This document shows, in pieces, positions 36,635-45,689 of a DNA stretch of 64,000 nucleotides. The DNA is from TMED8 sp038125725. GTDB lineage: Bacteria; Pseudomonadota; Alphaproteobacteria; Rhodospirillales; Casp-alpha2. Below the pieces are notes generated by a model. It was not told where the DNA came from and made no database searches. It saw nothing but the letters and a program-made list of their open reading frames with translations. The stretch spans positions 1 through 64,000 of the forward strand of contig JAYPEK010000012.1 of the NCBI GenBank assembly GCA_038125725.1, read 5' to 3'. Each line of letters starts with the position of its first letter. The stretch's first letter is position 1. The position numbers were made by a program, and so were the translations under genes.

Positions 36635-36685
36635 CCGCGCTTCCACGCCCGAACGGGGGCGCGACAAGACGTGGGAACCAGACCG

Positions 36686-36811
36686 ATGAAGATCAGAAAT
36701 TCGCTGAAATCCGCCAAATTGCGTGAAAAAGGCTGCCGCGTTGTGCGCCGCAAGGGCCGGGTTTACGTCATCAACAAGAAAAACCCCCGCTTCAAGGCGC
36801 GTCAGGGCTGA
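36686..36811 (+). CDS. rpmJ: Large ribosomal subunit protein bL36 (C-minus form)
   Basis: A 41-residue basic protein: KIRNSLKSAKLREKGCRVV, then RRKGRVYVINKKNPRFKARQ. It is the long, zinc-free paralog type (single cysteine, lacking the C-x2-C...C-x4-H ligands), the form common in Alphaproteobacteria. It has its own promoter and a strong terminator, so it is a monocistronic gene separated from the main ribosomal protein operons. Confidence 0.95.
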   Translation: MKIRNSLKSAKLREKGCRVVRRKGRVYVINKKNPRFKARQG

Positions 36812-36846
36812 CGTTTCCGCCTTCGTTCCCTTTCGGGACTGACGCG

Positions 36847-36874
36847 AACCGCGCCCTCACCGGCGCGGTTTTTT
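36847..36874 (+). terminator. Intrinsic terminator of rpmJ
   Basis: A 9-bp stem AACCGCGCC/GGCGCGGTT (36847-36855 and 36862-36870) followed by six T residues. Confidence 0.9.
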
Positions 36875-36960
36875 GCTGCCCGTTCACAAGTGTTGAGGTC
36901 CAATTGGGGATTGGGTCCGGAGACGCGGGCCACTAGAGTACGGGAGCAAAGGGAGCGCCC

Positions 36961-38181
36961 ATGACCGCCGACCAGAAATCCTACCGCCTGCCCTATGCGA
37001 TCCTCGCCGCCGGCGCCATCAGCGTCATTCTCGGCATGGGGATTCGCGCCACGCTCGGTCTCTACCTGAAGCCCATGAGCCTGGACTTGAACTGGGGGCG
37101 CGAGATCTTCGCCTTCGGCATGGCGCTGCAGAACCTCCTGTGGGGCGCGTTCCAGCCTTTCACCGCCGGCATCGCCGAGAAATTCGGCACCGGGCGGGTC
37201 GTTGCCTTCGGCGGCGGGCTCTATGCCACGGGCCTCTACATCATGTCGGACGTGCCCGACCCGCTGACCTTCCACGTTTCCGCCGGCCTGCTGGTCGGTC
37301 TGGCGCAATCGGGCTGTGCCTTGGGCGTGGTGCTGGGCGCCGTTGCGCGCGCGCTGCCCGACGAACGCCGCTCCTTCGGCCTGGGCCTGGTCACCGCCTG
37401 CGGCGCCGCCGGCCAATTCACCGTGGTGCCCGTCGGCCAGGTGTTCCTGGCACAATGGGGCTGGTCGACCTCCTATGTTTTGATGGCGCTGCTGGCGCTG
37501 GTCATCGTCGCCTGCGGCTGGTTCCTGCGCACGCCGAAGGGCGAGTTGGACGGCAGCGGCATGACCGCCGGCGAGCTCGGCCTCGGGGCGCAACTGCGCC
37601 TCGCGTCGCGGGATCGCAGCTTCTGGCTGCTGACCGCCGGGTTCTTCGTTTGCGGCTTTCACGTCGCCTTCATCGGCGTGCACATGCCTGCTTTCCTGTC
37701 CGACGCCGGGCTGCCGTCGGAGGCCGGCGCCTGGTCGCTGATGCTGATCGGCGTCTTCAACGTCGTCGGCTCGTTCGGCGCCGGCGTGCTGGGCGGCCGC
37801 TTCCCGAAGAAATACCTCTTGAGCACGCTCTATACGCTGCGTGCCATTGCCATCATCCTGTTCATCAGTTTTCCCATCACCACCGGCTCGGTCATCGCTT
37901 TTTCCGTCGCCATGGGGCTGTTGTGGCTGAGCACCGTGCCGCTGACGTCGGGGCTGGTGGCACTGATGTTCGGCACCCGCTACATGGGCACGCTGTTCGG
38001 CATCGTCTTCTTCAGCCATCAGGTGGGCTCGTTCATCGGTGTGTGGATGGGCGGCTATCTCTATGACACGACGGGCACCTACATGCCGGTCTGGTGGGCG
38101 GGCATCGTCATCGGCCTGTTGTCGGCGGCGCTGCATCTGCCGATCCATGAGCGCGCCGTGCCGGTACCGGCAAAAGCGTAA
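36961..38181 (+). CDS. MFS transporter (possible glycolate/monocarboxylate carrier by context)
   Basis: 406 residues, 12 hydrophobic helices in two 6-helix halves. N-terminal helix YAILAAGAISVILGMGIRATLGLYLKP resembles the OFA/monocarboxylate-type MFS members; loop motif GTGRVVAFGGGLYATG and second-half TRYMGTLFGIVFFSHQVGSFIG are typical MFS. Substrate is not determinable from sequence. It precedes the glcDEF genes on the same strand by 89 bases, so uptake of glycolate or a related acid is a reasonable guess. It has its own RBS (GGGAGCGCCC before ATG 36961). Confidence 0.8.
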   Translation: MTADQKSYRLPYAILAAGAISVILGMGIRATLGLYLKPMSLDLNWGREIFAFGMALQNLLWGAFQPFTAGIAEKFGTGRVVAFGGGLYATGLYIMSDVPDPLTFHVSAGLLVGLAQSGCALGVVLGAVARALPDERRSFGLGLVTACGAAGQFTVVPVGQVFLAQWGWSTSYVLMALLALVIVACGWFLRTPKGELDGSGMTAGELGLGAQLRLASRDRSFWLLTAGFFVCGFHVAFIGVHMPAFLSDAGLPSEAGAWSLMLIGVFNVVGSFGAGVLGGRFPKKYLLSTLYTLRAIAIILFISFPITTGSVIAFSVAMGLLWLSTVPLTSGLVALMFGTRYMGTLFGIVFFSHQVGSFIGVWMGGYLYDTTGTYMPVWWAGIVIGLLSAALHLPIHERAVPVPAKA

Positions 38182-38270
38182 TGACGCGCGCCGCCAAGCG
38201 TGGCAAAATAGCACTCAAGGAATAGAACCAAAGTCGAAGCCGACACCGAAGGAAGGATGGATTTCGCCGC

Positions 38271-39758
38271 ATGAAAATGCCGAAACCCGACGAAACCGTC
38301 ATCGCCAGGCGGGCGGAAATCATCGCCGCCATGCGCGCCATCGTGCCGGACGAGAGCGTTATCGCCGATGAAGACGAACTGAAGGCGTTCGAATGCGACG
38401 GGCTGATGGCCTACCGGCAACTGCCGATGATCGTCGTCCTGCCGGAGACCACCGAACAGGTCTCCCGGGTCCTCGCCTACTGCCACGAGAACGGCGTCAA
38501 GATCGTCCCCAGGGGTGCCGGCACCGGGCTTTCCGGTGGCGCGCTGCCGCTCGCCGACGCGATCACGCTGGGCCTCAGCAAATTCAACCGCATCCTCGAC
38601 ATCGATTTTGAAAACCGCTGCGTCGTCACTCAGCCGGGCGTCACCAACCTGGCCATCACCCAGGCGGTCGAGCACGAGGGCTTCTACTATGCCCCCGACC
38701 CGTCGAGCCAGATCGCCTGCTCCATCGGCGGCAATATCGCCGAGAACTCCGGCGGCGTGCATTGCCTGAAATATGGCCTCACCACCAACAACGTCATGGG
38801 TGTCGAAATGGTGCTGATGGACGGCCAGGTCATCCGGGTCGGCGGCAAGCACCTGGATTCGGATGCCTATGACCTGCTCGGCGTGATCACCGGCTCGGAA
38901 GGATTGCTCGGCGTCATCACCGAGGTGACGGTGCGCATCCTGCGCAGCCCCGAGACCGCCAAGGCGGTGCTGCTCGGTTTCCCGTCGAACGAGGCCGCCG
39001 GCGACTGCGTCGCCGCGATCATCGGCGACGGCATCATCCCGGGCGGCATGGAGATGATGGACACTTTCGCCATCCAGGCGGCCGAGGAGTTCGTGCATGC
39101 GGGCTACCCCCTGGACGTGGCGGCAATCCTGATCGTCGAGTTGGACGGGCCGGAGGCCGAGGTCGAATACCTGATCGGGCGGGTCGAGGCATTGGCCAAG
39201 GGCGAAGGCGCCACCTATCTGAAGATCAGCGAATCGGACGAGGAACGCATCCGCTTCTGGTCCGGGCGCAAGGCCGCGTTCCCCGCCGTCGGGCGGCTGT
39301 CGCCCGATTACCTCTGCATGGACGGCACCATCCCGCGCGGGCAACTGGCTTATGTGCTGAAGCGCATGGCGGCGCTGTCGGAGAAATACGGGCTTCGCGT
39401 CGCCAACGTCTTCCATGCCGGCGACGGCAACCTGCATCCGCTGATCCTGTTCGATTCCAACGTCGACGGCGAGACCGAACTGGCCGAGGCCTTCGGCGCA
39501 GATATCCTGAAACTCTGTGTCGAGGTCGGCGGCGTCTTGACCGGCGAACACGGTGTCGGCATCGAGAAGCGCGACCTGATGGGCGAGATGTTCACCGAGG
39601 ACGACATGAAGCATCAGCAGCGGCTGAAATGCGCCTTCGATCCGGGCCACCTGCTCAACCCCGGCAAGGTCTACCCGACGCTGCACCGCTGCGCGGAACT
39701 GGGCAAGATGCACGTCCACAAGGGCCAGCTCCCGTTCCCCGACATCCCGAGGTTTTGA
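38271..39758 (+). CDS. glcD: Glycolate oxidase FAD-linked subunit GlcD
   Basis: Catalytic flavoprotein subunit of the membrane-linked glycolate dehydrogenase, oxidising glycolate to glyoxylate with electrons to quinone. 495 residues: PCMH-type FAD domain with PRGAGTGLSGGALPLAD, PDPSSQIACSIGGNIAENSGG, CLKYGLTTNNVMGVEMV; C-terminal FAD-oxidase domain with FHAGDGNLHPLILFD, TGEHGVGIEKRDLMG and DPGHLLNPGKVYP. First gene of the glcD-glcE-glcF set, with 10 bases to glcE. A 5-codon ORF MDFAA ends on its start codon. Confidence 0.95.
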   Translation: MKMPKPDETVIARRAEIIAAMRAIVPDESVIADEDELKAFECDGLMAYRQLPMIVVLPETTEQVSRVLAYCHENGVKIVPRGAGTGLSGGALPLADAITLGLSKFNRILDIDFENRCVVTQPGVTNLAITQAVEHEGFYYAPDPSSQIACSIGGNIAENSGGVHCLKYGLTTNNVMGVEMVLMDGQVIRVGGKHLDSDAYDLLGVITGSEGLLGVITEVTVRILRSPETAKAVLLGFPSNEAAGDCVAAIIGDGIIPGGMEMMDTFAIQAAEEFVHAGYPLDVAAILIVELDGPEAEVEYLIGRVEALAKGEGATYLKISESDEERIRFWSGRKAAFPAVGRLSPDYLCMDGTIPRGQLAYVLKRMAALSEKYGLRVANVFHAGDGNLHPLILFDSNVDGETELAEAFGADILKLCVEVGGVLTGEHGVGIEKRDLMGEMFTEDDMKHQQRLKCAFDPGHLLNPGKVYPTLHRCAELGKMHVHKGQLPFPDIPRF

Positions 39759-39768
39759 GGGCCGAACC

Positions 39769-41004
39769 ATGAGCGACATCCTGAAACCGGAAACGCCCGA
39801 GCAGTTACTGGAAGCGGTGAAGTGGGCTGCATCGGAACAGACGCCGCTGGAACTGCGCGGCGCCGGCTCCAAGGTCGGGCTCGGGCGGCCCATGGGTGAA
39901 CTTCCCTGCCTGGACCTCTCGGGCCTTACCGGGATCAATTATTATGAGCCGGCGGAACTGGTGATGAGCGCTGCCGCCGCGACGCCGATGGCCGACATTG
40001 AGCGCGCACTCGCCGAAAAGAACCAACAACTGGCCTTCGAGCCGCCGGATCTCGGCCGGCTGTTGGGCGGCACGCCGGGTCTGGCGACGCTGGGCGGCAC
40101 GGTGGCCTGCAACCTGGCGGGACCGCGCCGCATCAAGGCCGGCGCGGCGCGCGATCATTTCCTCGGCTTCCAGGCGGTCAGCGGCCGCGGCGAAGAGTTC
40201 AAGTCGGGCTCGCGCGTGGTCAAGAACGTCACCGGCTTCGATCTCTCGAAGCTGATTGCCGGTTCGCACGGCACGCTCGCCGTCATCACCGAGGCGACGG
40301 TCAAGGTGGTGCCGTCGCCGGAGAAGGTCCGCACCGTGCTGATCCGCTGGGCCCAAGACGGCATCTACGACCACGGCGGCGTCAAGGCCATGAACGACGC
40401 CATGGCAACCCCGCACGAGGTCTCCGGCGCGGCGCATCTGCCGGCCGCGCTGGCCAAGCTTTCGGCCGTCGATTTCGTCGCCGAGACCGGACGCGCCATC
40501 ACCGCGCTTCGCGTCGAAGGGCCCGGCCCCTCGGTCGAGCACCGCTGCCGCGAGCTGCGCCAACTGCTCGGCAAGTACGGCGCCACCGAGGAGCTGCACT
40601 CCGCCAATTCCAAGGTGCTGTGGAAGGAAATCCGCGACGTCAGCTACTTCACGCACGAGCACGACCGCGTCATCTGGCGGCTTTCGGTGCCGCCGGCGGA
40701 GGGCTCGCGCGTCGCCTTGAAGATCCTCGAGGGCAATCCCGGCGAAGCGCTCTACGACTGGGCCGGCGGCCTGATCTGGCTGGCATTGAGGCCCCGCGAC
40801 GACGCCCTGGCCGAGGTCGTGCGGCGCCACGTGGACGCCGCCGGCGGCCACGCCACCCTGTTCCGTGCACCAGCCGAGGTGCGCCGGGAAGTCTCCGTCT
40901 TCCATCCGCTCGACCCTGCCGTACAGGCGATCACCAAGCGCATCAAGGAAGGCTTCGATCCGAACGGCATCCTCAACCCGGGACGCATGTACGAGGGGAT
41001 GTAG
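39769..41004 (+). CDS. glcE: Glycolate oxidase subunit GlcE
   Basis: Second FAD-binding subunit of the complex. 411 residues: PCMH FAD domain with ELRGAGSKVGLGRPMGE, DLSGLTGINYYEPAEL, PPDLGRLLGGTPGLATLGG, RVVKNVTGFDLSKLIAGSHGTLAVITEATVKV; C-terminal end LNPGRMYEGM. GlcE is expected to be required for activity with D and F. It runs from glcD and ends 5 bases before glcF. Confidence 0.93.
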   Translation: MSDILKPETPEQLLEAVKWAASEQTPLELRGAGSKVGLGRPMGELPCLDLSGLTGINYYEPAELVMSAAAATPMADIERALAEKNQQLAFEPPDLGRLLGGTPGLATLGGTVACNLAGPRRIKAGAARDHFLGFQAVSGRGEEFKSGSRVVKNVTGFDLSKLIAGSHGTLAVITEATVKVVPSPEKVRTVLIRWAQDGIYDHGGVKAMNDAMATPHEVSGAAHLPAALAKLSAVDFVAETGRAITALRVEGPGPSVEHRCRELRQLLGKYGATEELHSANSKVLWKEIRDVSYFTHEHDRVIWRLSVPPAEGSRVALKILEGNPGEALYDWAGGLIWLALRPRDDALAEVVRRHVDAAGGHATLFRAPAEVRREVSVFHPLDPAVQAITKRIKEGFDPNGILNPGRMYEGM

Positions 41005-41009
41005 ACGCC

Positions 41010-42293
41010 GTGCAGACGCTCTTTAGCCCGGCGCAGTTGACCGAACCCGGCATCGCCATCGCCAACGACATCCTGCGCAAGTGCGTGCATTGCGGATTCT
41101 GTACCGCCACCTGTCCGACCTATGTGCTGCTCGGCAACGAATTGGACAGCCCGCGCGGCCGCATCTACCAGTACAAGGAAATGCTGGAAACCGGCCAGCC
41201 GCCGACGGCCAAGATGGTGCTGCACGCTGACCGCTGCCTGAGCTGTCTTTCATGCATGACCACCTGCCCCGCATCCGTCGACTACATGCACCTGGTGGAC
41301 GAGACCCGCGCGCGCATCGAGGAACGTTTCACCCGGCCGCTGCCGGAACGGCTGCTGCGCTGGCTGCTGGCGCTGGTGCTGCCCTATCCGGGGCGCTTCC
41401 GCCTGGCGCTGATGGGGGCCTGGCTGGCGAAGCCGCTGGCCGGCCTGATGCCGGGACGGCTGAAGGGCCTGATGCGGATGGCGCCGGCCAAGGTCGAACC
41501 GGCGTCCCCCATGGATCGTCCGCAAACCTTCCCCGCCGAAGGCGAGCGGCGCATGCGGGTGGCGCTGATGACCGGCTGCGCGCAGCAGGTGCTGCGTCCG
41601 TCGATCAACGAGGCCACCATCCGCTTGCTTACCCGCCACGGCTGCGAGGTGGTCGTCGCCAAGGGTGCCGGGTGCTGCGGCGCGCTGGTGCACCACATGG
41701 GCAAGGAAGCGGCCTCGCACGCCGCCGCCAAGGCCAACATCACCGCCTGGCAGGCGGTGGAGTCCGACGGCGGGCTCGACGCCGTGGTCATCAATGCATC
41801 GGGGTGCGGCACCACGGTCAAGGACTACGGCTTCATGCTGCAGGGCGACGCCGAGTGGGCGGAACCGGCGAAGCGCATTTCCGAACGCACCCGCGATATC
41901 ACCGAGGTGATGAGCGAACTCGGCCTCGGCACCGCGACGCTGCAGGCGCCGCCGGCGCTGGTCTACCATTCCGCCTGCTCCATGCAGCACGGCCAGCAGA
42001 TCACCGAGGCGCCGAAGCAATTGTTGCAGGATGCCGGCTTCCCGGTCTCCTCGCCGGCGGAAGGGCACCTCTGCTGCGGCTCCGCCGGGACCTACAACAT
42101 CATGCAGCCGGACTTGGCGTCACGCTTGCGCGAGCGCAAGCTCGGCAATCTCAAGGCCACCGGCGCGGGCATCGTCGCCACCGGCAACATCGGCTGCCTG
42201 GAACAGCTTTCCGGCGGCGATCTCGTGGTGGTGCACACGGTGGAGCTTCTGGATTGGGCCACCGGCGGGCCGAAACCGCCGGGTCTGGCGTGA
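41010..42293 (+). CDS. glcF: Glycolate oxidase iron-sulfur subunit GlcF
   Basis: Electron-transfer subunit linking the flavoproteins to the quinone pool at the inner membrane. 427 residues starting at GTG 41010. Two 4Fe-4S motifs: CVHCGFCTATCP and CLSCLSCMTTCP, then two CCG-type domains (GCCGALVHHMG, and CSMQHGQQITEAPKQLL with HLCCGSAGTYNI). The stop overlaps the TPR-protein GTG by 4 bases. Confidence 0.94.
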   Translation: MQTLFSPAQLTEPGIAIANDILRKCVHCGFCTATCPTYVLLGNELDSPRGRIYQYKEMLETGQPPTAKMVLHADRCLSCLSCMTTCPASVDYMHLVDETRARIEERFTRPLPERLLRWLLALVLPYPGRFRLALMGAWLAKPLAGLMPGRLKGLMRMAPAKVEPASPMDRPQTFPAEGERRMRVALMTGCAQQVLRPSINEATIRLLTRHGCEVVVAKGAGCCGALVHHMGKEAASHAAAKANITAWQAVESDGGLDAVVINASGCGTTVKDYGFMLQGDAEWAEPAKRISERTRDITEVMSELGLGTATLQAPPALVYHSACSMQHGQQITEAPKQLLQDAGFPVSSPAEGHLCCGSAGTYNIMQPDLASRLRERKLGNLKATGAGIVATGNIGCLEQLSGGDLVVVHTVELLDWATGGPKPPGLA

Positions 42294-42871
42294 ACGCCCG
42301 CCGTCCACGTTTTCGCTTCGGTGCCTTTGGCGCCTCCCTGCTCTTCGCCCTCTTCATCGTCCTGGCGCCCGACGCCCGCGCCGACCAGAACGACAGCCGG
42401 CTACCGATGCTGTTCGCGGCGCTGACGGCCACCGACGACGCCAACCTGGGTGGCGAGATCGCCGCCGAAATCTGGGAAATCTGGCTCAGCCACAACGACC
42501 CCGGCATCGCCCACCTGATGAACGCCGGCATCAGCGCCATGCATGACGGCAATCTGCAAGTCGCTTTCGATGCCTTCGACCGCATCGTTGCCGCCGCGCC
42601 CGATTTCGCCGAGGGCTGGAACAAGCGCGCCACGGTCAACTACATGCTCGACGACCTGGATGCCTCCATGCGCGATATCGAGCACACGCTTTCGCTGGAA
42701 CCGCGCCACTTCGGCGCCCTTTCCGGCATGGGCCTGATCTTCGATGCCATCGGCAAGCCGGGCGCCGCCGCCGACGCCTGGGAACGCGCGCTCGCCGTCA
42801 ACCCGCATATCAAGGGGGCCGGCGATCTGATCAAGGAACTGCGCGAAAAGGAACTGGGCAAGCCTATCTGA
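42290..42871 (+). CDS. Exported TPR-like small protein
   Basis: 193 residues beginning at GTG 42290, overlapping the glcF stop as GTGA. Signal-like helix RFGAFGASLLFALFIVLAP with predicted cleavage near ARADQ. The rest consists of tetratricopeptide-like helices (ISAMHDGNLQVAFDAFDRIVAAAPDFAEGWNKRA; DDLDASMRDIEHTLSLEPRHFGALSGMG; ADAWERALAVNP). Conserved W/F/A/L spacing supports three TPRs. Role not known; probably a periplasmic scaffold translated with GlcF. Confidence 0.75.
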   Translation: MNARRPRFRFGAFGASLLFALFIVLAPDARADQNDSRLPMLFAALTATDDANLGGEIAAEIWEIWLSHNDPGIAHLMNAGISAMHDGNLQVAFDAFDRIVAAAPDFAEGWNKRATVNYMLDDLDASMRDIEHTLSLEPRHFGALSGMGLIFDAIGKPGAAADAWERALAVNPHIKGAGDLIKELREKELGKPI

Positions 42872-42936
42872 CGCGGCTTGCCGGAAGCGCCGGCATCGGC
42901 CAGACTGTCGGCCGCTTATTTATAGGGAGAACGGCC

Positions 42937-44349
42937 ATGGACAGCGCCTTCGCCGAAGCCCAAGTCGACACGCCCGTGGAACTCTCGAACGATTTCCTGG
43001 GCAAGCTCGAAGCCATCGTCGGCGAGCGCCTGAGCACCGCCGAAGCGGTGCGCGAGCAACACGGCCACGACGAATCCTATCATCCCTCGCAGGCGCCGGG
43101 CGCGGTGGTGTTCTCGCGCTCGACCGAAGAGGTCAGCGCCGTCGTCTCGCTCTGCGCCGAGGACAAGGTTCCGGTGATCCCCTTCGGCACCGGCACCTCG
43201 CTGGAAGGCCACGTGGCGGCACTGCGGGGCGGTGTCTGTATCGACGTCTCGCAGATGAACGAAATCCTCCGCGTCGGCGACGAGGACATGGACGTCACCG
43301 TGCAAGCCGGCGTGACGCGCAAGCAGTTGAACGAGTACCTGCGCGATACCGGGCTGTTCTTTCCCGTCGATCCCGGCGCCGACGCATCCATCGGCGGCAT
43401 GACCGCGACCCGCGCATCGGGCACCAACGCGGTGCGCTACGGCACCATGCGCGAGAACGTGCTGTCGCTGACCGTCGTCCTGGCCGACGGGCGCATCATC
43501 CGCACGTCCAGCCGGGCCCGCAAATCATCCGCCGGTTACGACCTGACGCGGCTGTTCGTCGGCTCGGAAGGAACGCTCGGCGTCATCACCGAGATCACGC
43601 TGCGCCTCTACGGCATCCCGGAAGCCATGTCGGCCGCCGTCGCCTCGTTCCCGAGCCTGGAAGCGGCCGTCAACACCGTCATCCTGACCATCCAGGCCGG
43701 CATTCCGGTGGCGCGCATCGAACTGCTGGACGAACACCAGATGGACGCCGTCAACAGGTACTCGAAGCTCGACTACCCGGTGCAGCCGACGCTGTTCTTC
43801 GAGTTCCACGGCTCCCAGGCCGGCGTCAAGGAGCAGGCCGAAACCGTCGAGGCCATCGCCGCCGATTTCGGCTCTTCCGATTTCCAATGGGCGACCAAGG
43901 CGGAGGACCGCAACCATCTGTGGCAGGCCCGCCATGACGCCTACTACGCCGCGCTGGCGCTGCGCCCAGGCTCCAAGGGCATGACCACCGACGTCTGCGT
44001 GCCGATCTCGCGCCTGGCCGAATGCATCCTGGAAACCCGCCAGGACATCGACGACAGCGGCATCCTGGCGCCCATCGTCGGCCATGTGGGCGACGGCAAT
44101 TTCCACACGGTGCTGCTGGTGTCACCCGACAACGAGGCGGAGATCAAAAAGGCGCACGATGTCAACGAGCGCATGGTCATGCGCGCACTGGCGATGGGCG
44201 GCACCTGCACCGGTGAACACGGCGTCGGTTACGGCAAGATGGAGTTCCTGACCGCCGAACACGGCGAGGCCTTGAGCGTCATGCGCACGCTGAAAACGGC
44301 GCTCGACCCCGACAACATCATGAACCCCGGCAAGATCGTCCGTCCGTAA
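42937..44349 (+). CDS. Single-subunit FAD-linked 2-hydroxyacid dehydrogenase (D-lactate dehydrogenase/glycolate oxidase type)
   Basis: 470 residues, the GlcD/DLD family again but closer to single-subunit D-lactate (cytochrome) dehydrogenases. Motifs: FGTGTSLEGHVAALRGG, PVDPGADASIGGMTATRASGTNAVRYGTMRENVL, RKSSAGYDLTRLFVGSEGTLGVITE, HVGDGNFHTVLLV, CTGEHGVGYGKMEFL. No GlcE or GlcF partner sits next to it other than the upstream set. Probably oxidises D-lactate, glycolate or 2-hydroxyglutarate-like acids; substrate unresolved. Glycerate kinase follows after 6 bases. Confidence 0.87.
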   Translation: MDSAFAEAQVDTPVELSNDFLGKLEAIVGERLSTAEAVREQHGHDESYHPSQAPGAVVFSRSTEEVSAVVSLCAEDKVPVIPFGTGTSLEGHVAALRGGVCIDVSQMNEILRVGDEDMDVTVQAGVTRKQLNEYLRDTGLFFPVDPGADASIGGMTATRASGTNAVRYGTMRENVLSLTVVLADGRIIRTSSRARKSSAGYDLTRLFVGSEGTLGVITEITLRLYGIPEAMSAAVASFPSLEAAVNTVILTIQAGIPVARIELLDEHQMDAVNRYSKLDYPVQPTLFFEFHGSQAGVKEQAETVEAIAADFGSSDFQWATKAEDRNHLWQARHDAYYAALALRPGSKGMTTDVCVPISRLAECILETRQDIDDSGILAPIVGHVGDGNFHTVLLVSPDNEAEIKKAHDVNERMVMRALAMGGTCTGEHGVGYGKMEFLTAEHGEALSVMRTLKTALDPDNIMNPGKIVRP

Positions 44350-44355
44350 GTCGCC

Positions 44356-45627
44356 GTGTCTGATCCCAAAACCCAACTTCACGCCATGTTCGAGGCCGCC
44401 GTGGCGGCGGCCGACCCGATGCGCTGCGTACCGCCGATGCTGCCCGAACCGCCCGACCCGTCCAAGGGCCGCACCCTGGTACTCGGTGCCGGCAAGGCGT
44501 CGGCCGCCATGGCCCAGGCCGTCGAGACGCATTGGCCGGGTGATCTATCAGGGTTGATCATCACCCGCTACGGTTTCGCCCGGCCCTGCGAGCGGATCGA
44601 GATCGTCGAGGCCGCACACCCGGTCCCGGACCAGGCCGGCGCCGACGCCGCAAGACGGCTCATGGAGCTAGCCGGCGGGCTCGGTTCGGACGATCTCTGC
44701 CTGGCGCTGATCTCGGGCGGCGCCTCGTCGCTGCTCACATTGCCGGCCGACGGCCTGACGCTGGCCGACAAGCAGGCGCTCAACAAGGCGCTGTTGCGCT
44801 CGGGCGCCACCATCCACGAGATGAACTGTGTCAGGAAACACCTCTCGGCCATCAAGGGCGGCAGGCTGGCGGCGGCGGTGCAGCCGGCGCGCCTGGTCTC
44901 GCTGCTGATCTCAGACGTGGCCGGTGACGATCCTGGCGTCATCGGCTCAGGGCCCACGGTCCCGGACCCGACCACTTACGCGGACGCCCTGGAAATCGTC
45001 CGGCGCTACGCCATGGACCTGCCGGCGGCGGCCATGGCGCGGCTTGAAGCCGGCGCCGACGAAACCCCGAAACCCGGCGATCCGGCTTTCGTCAACACCG
45101 ACGTGCGCATGACCGCGCGCCCGGCCGCCAGCCTGGAAGCCGCCGCCGAGGTCGCGCGCGGCATGGGCTTCAACGTGTTGACGCTCGGCGACACGCTGGA
45201 GGGCGAGGCCCGCGACGTGGCCGCCGAACACGCCGCCCTCGCGCGCAAGGTCAAAGCCGGCCAGGGGCCGGTCCAAGCGCCAGCGGTAATCCTTTCCGGC
45301 GGCGAGTTGACCGTCACCATGACCGGCGACGGCCGCGGCGGGCCGAACGGCGAATACATGCTGGCAATGGCCGGCGCACTGGCCGGCGAAGACCGGATTT
45401 TCGCCATGGCCTGCGACACCGACGGCATCGACGGCTCCGAGGACAATGCCGGTGCCGCCATCGACCCCAGCACCCTGGCACGCGCTGAAAAAGCCGGTCT
45501 CGATCCCGTTAAACATCTGAAAAACAACGATTCCTATGGCTTCTTCGACGGTCTCGGCGATCTGGTGATGACCGGCCCCACTTACACCAATGTGAACGAT
45601 TTCCGGGCGCTGTTGGTGTTGTCGTAA
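44356..45627 (+). CDS. Glycerate 2-kinase (GckA/TtuD, MOFRL family)
   Basis: Phosphorylates D-glycerate to 2-phosphoglycerate. 423 residues with the DUF4147 domain (LVLGAGKASAAMAQAVE, LALISGGASSLLTLPADG, VRKHLSAIKGGRLA, LISDVAGDDPGVIGSGPTVPDP) and the MOFRL domain (LSGGELTVTMTGDGRGGPNGEYML, ACDTDGIDGSEDNAG). Start GTG 44356. Its position after glycolate-oxidising genes fits the route glycolate to glyoxylate to glycerate or serine. Confidence 0.93.
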   Translation: MSDPKTQLHAMFEAAVAAADPMRCVPPMLPEPPDPSKGRTLVLGAGKASAAMAQAVETHWPGDLSGLIITRYGFARPCERIEIVEAAHPVPDQAGADAARRLMELAGGLGSDDLCLALISGGASSLLTLPADGLTLADKQALNKALLRSGATIHEMNCVRKHLSAIKGGRLAAAVQPARLVSLLISDVAGDDPGVIGSGPTVPDPTTYADALEIVRRYAMDLPAAAMARLEAGADETPKPGDPAFVNTDVRMTARPAASLEAAAEVARGMGFNVLTLGDTLEGEARDVAAEHAALARKVKAGQGPVQAPAVILSGGELTVTMTGDGRGGPNGEYMLAMAGALAGEDRIFAMACDTDGIDGSEDNAGAAIDPSTLARAEKAGLDPVKHLKNNDSYGFFDGLGDLVMTGPTYTNVNDFRALLVLS

Positions 45628-45689
45628 TCCGCCGGACTCTCTACACTTTCCCTCAATCAAATCTTCCAATTACCCCAGGGACATAGGCA

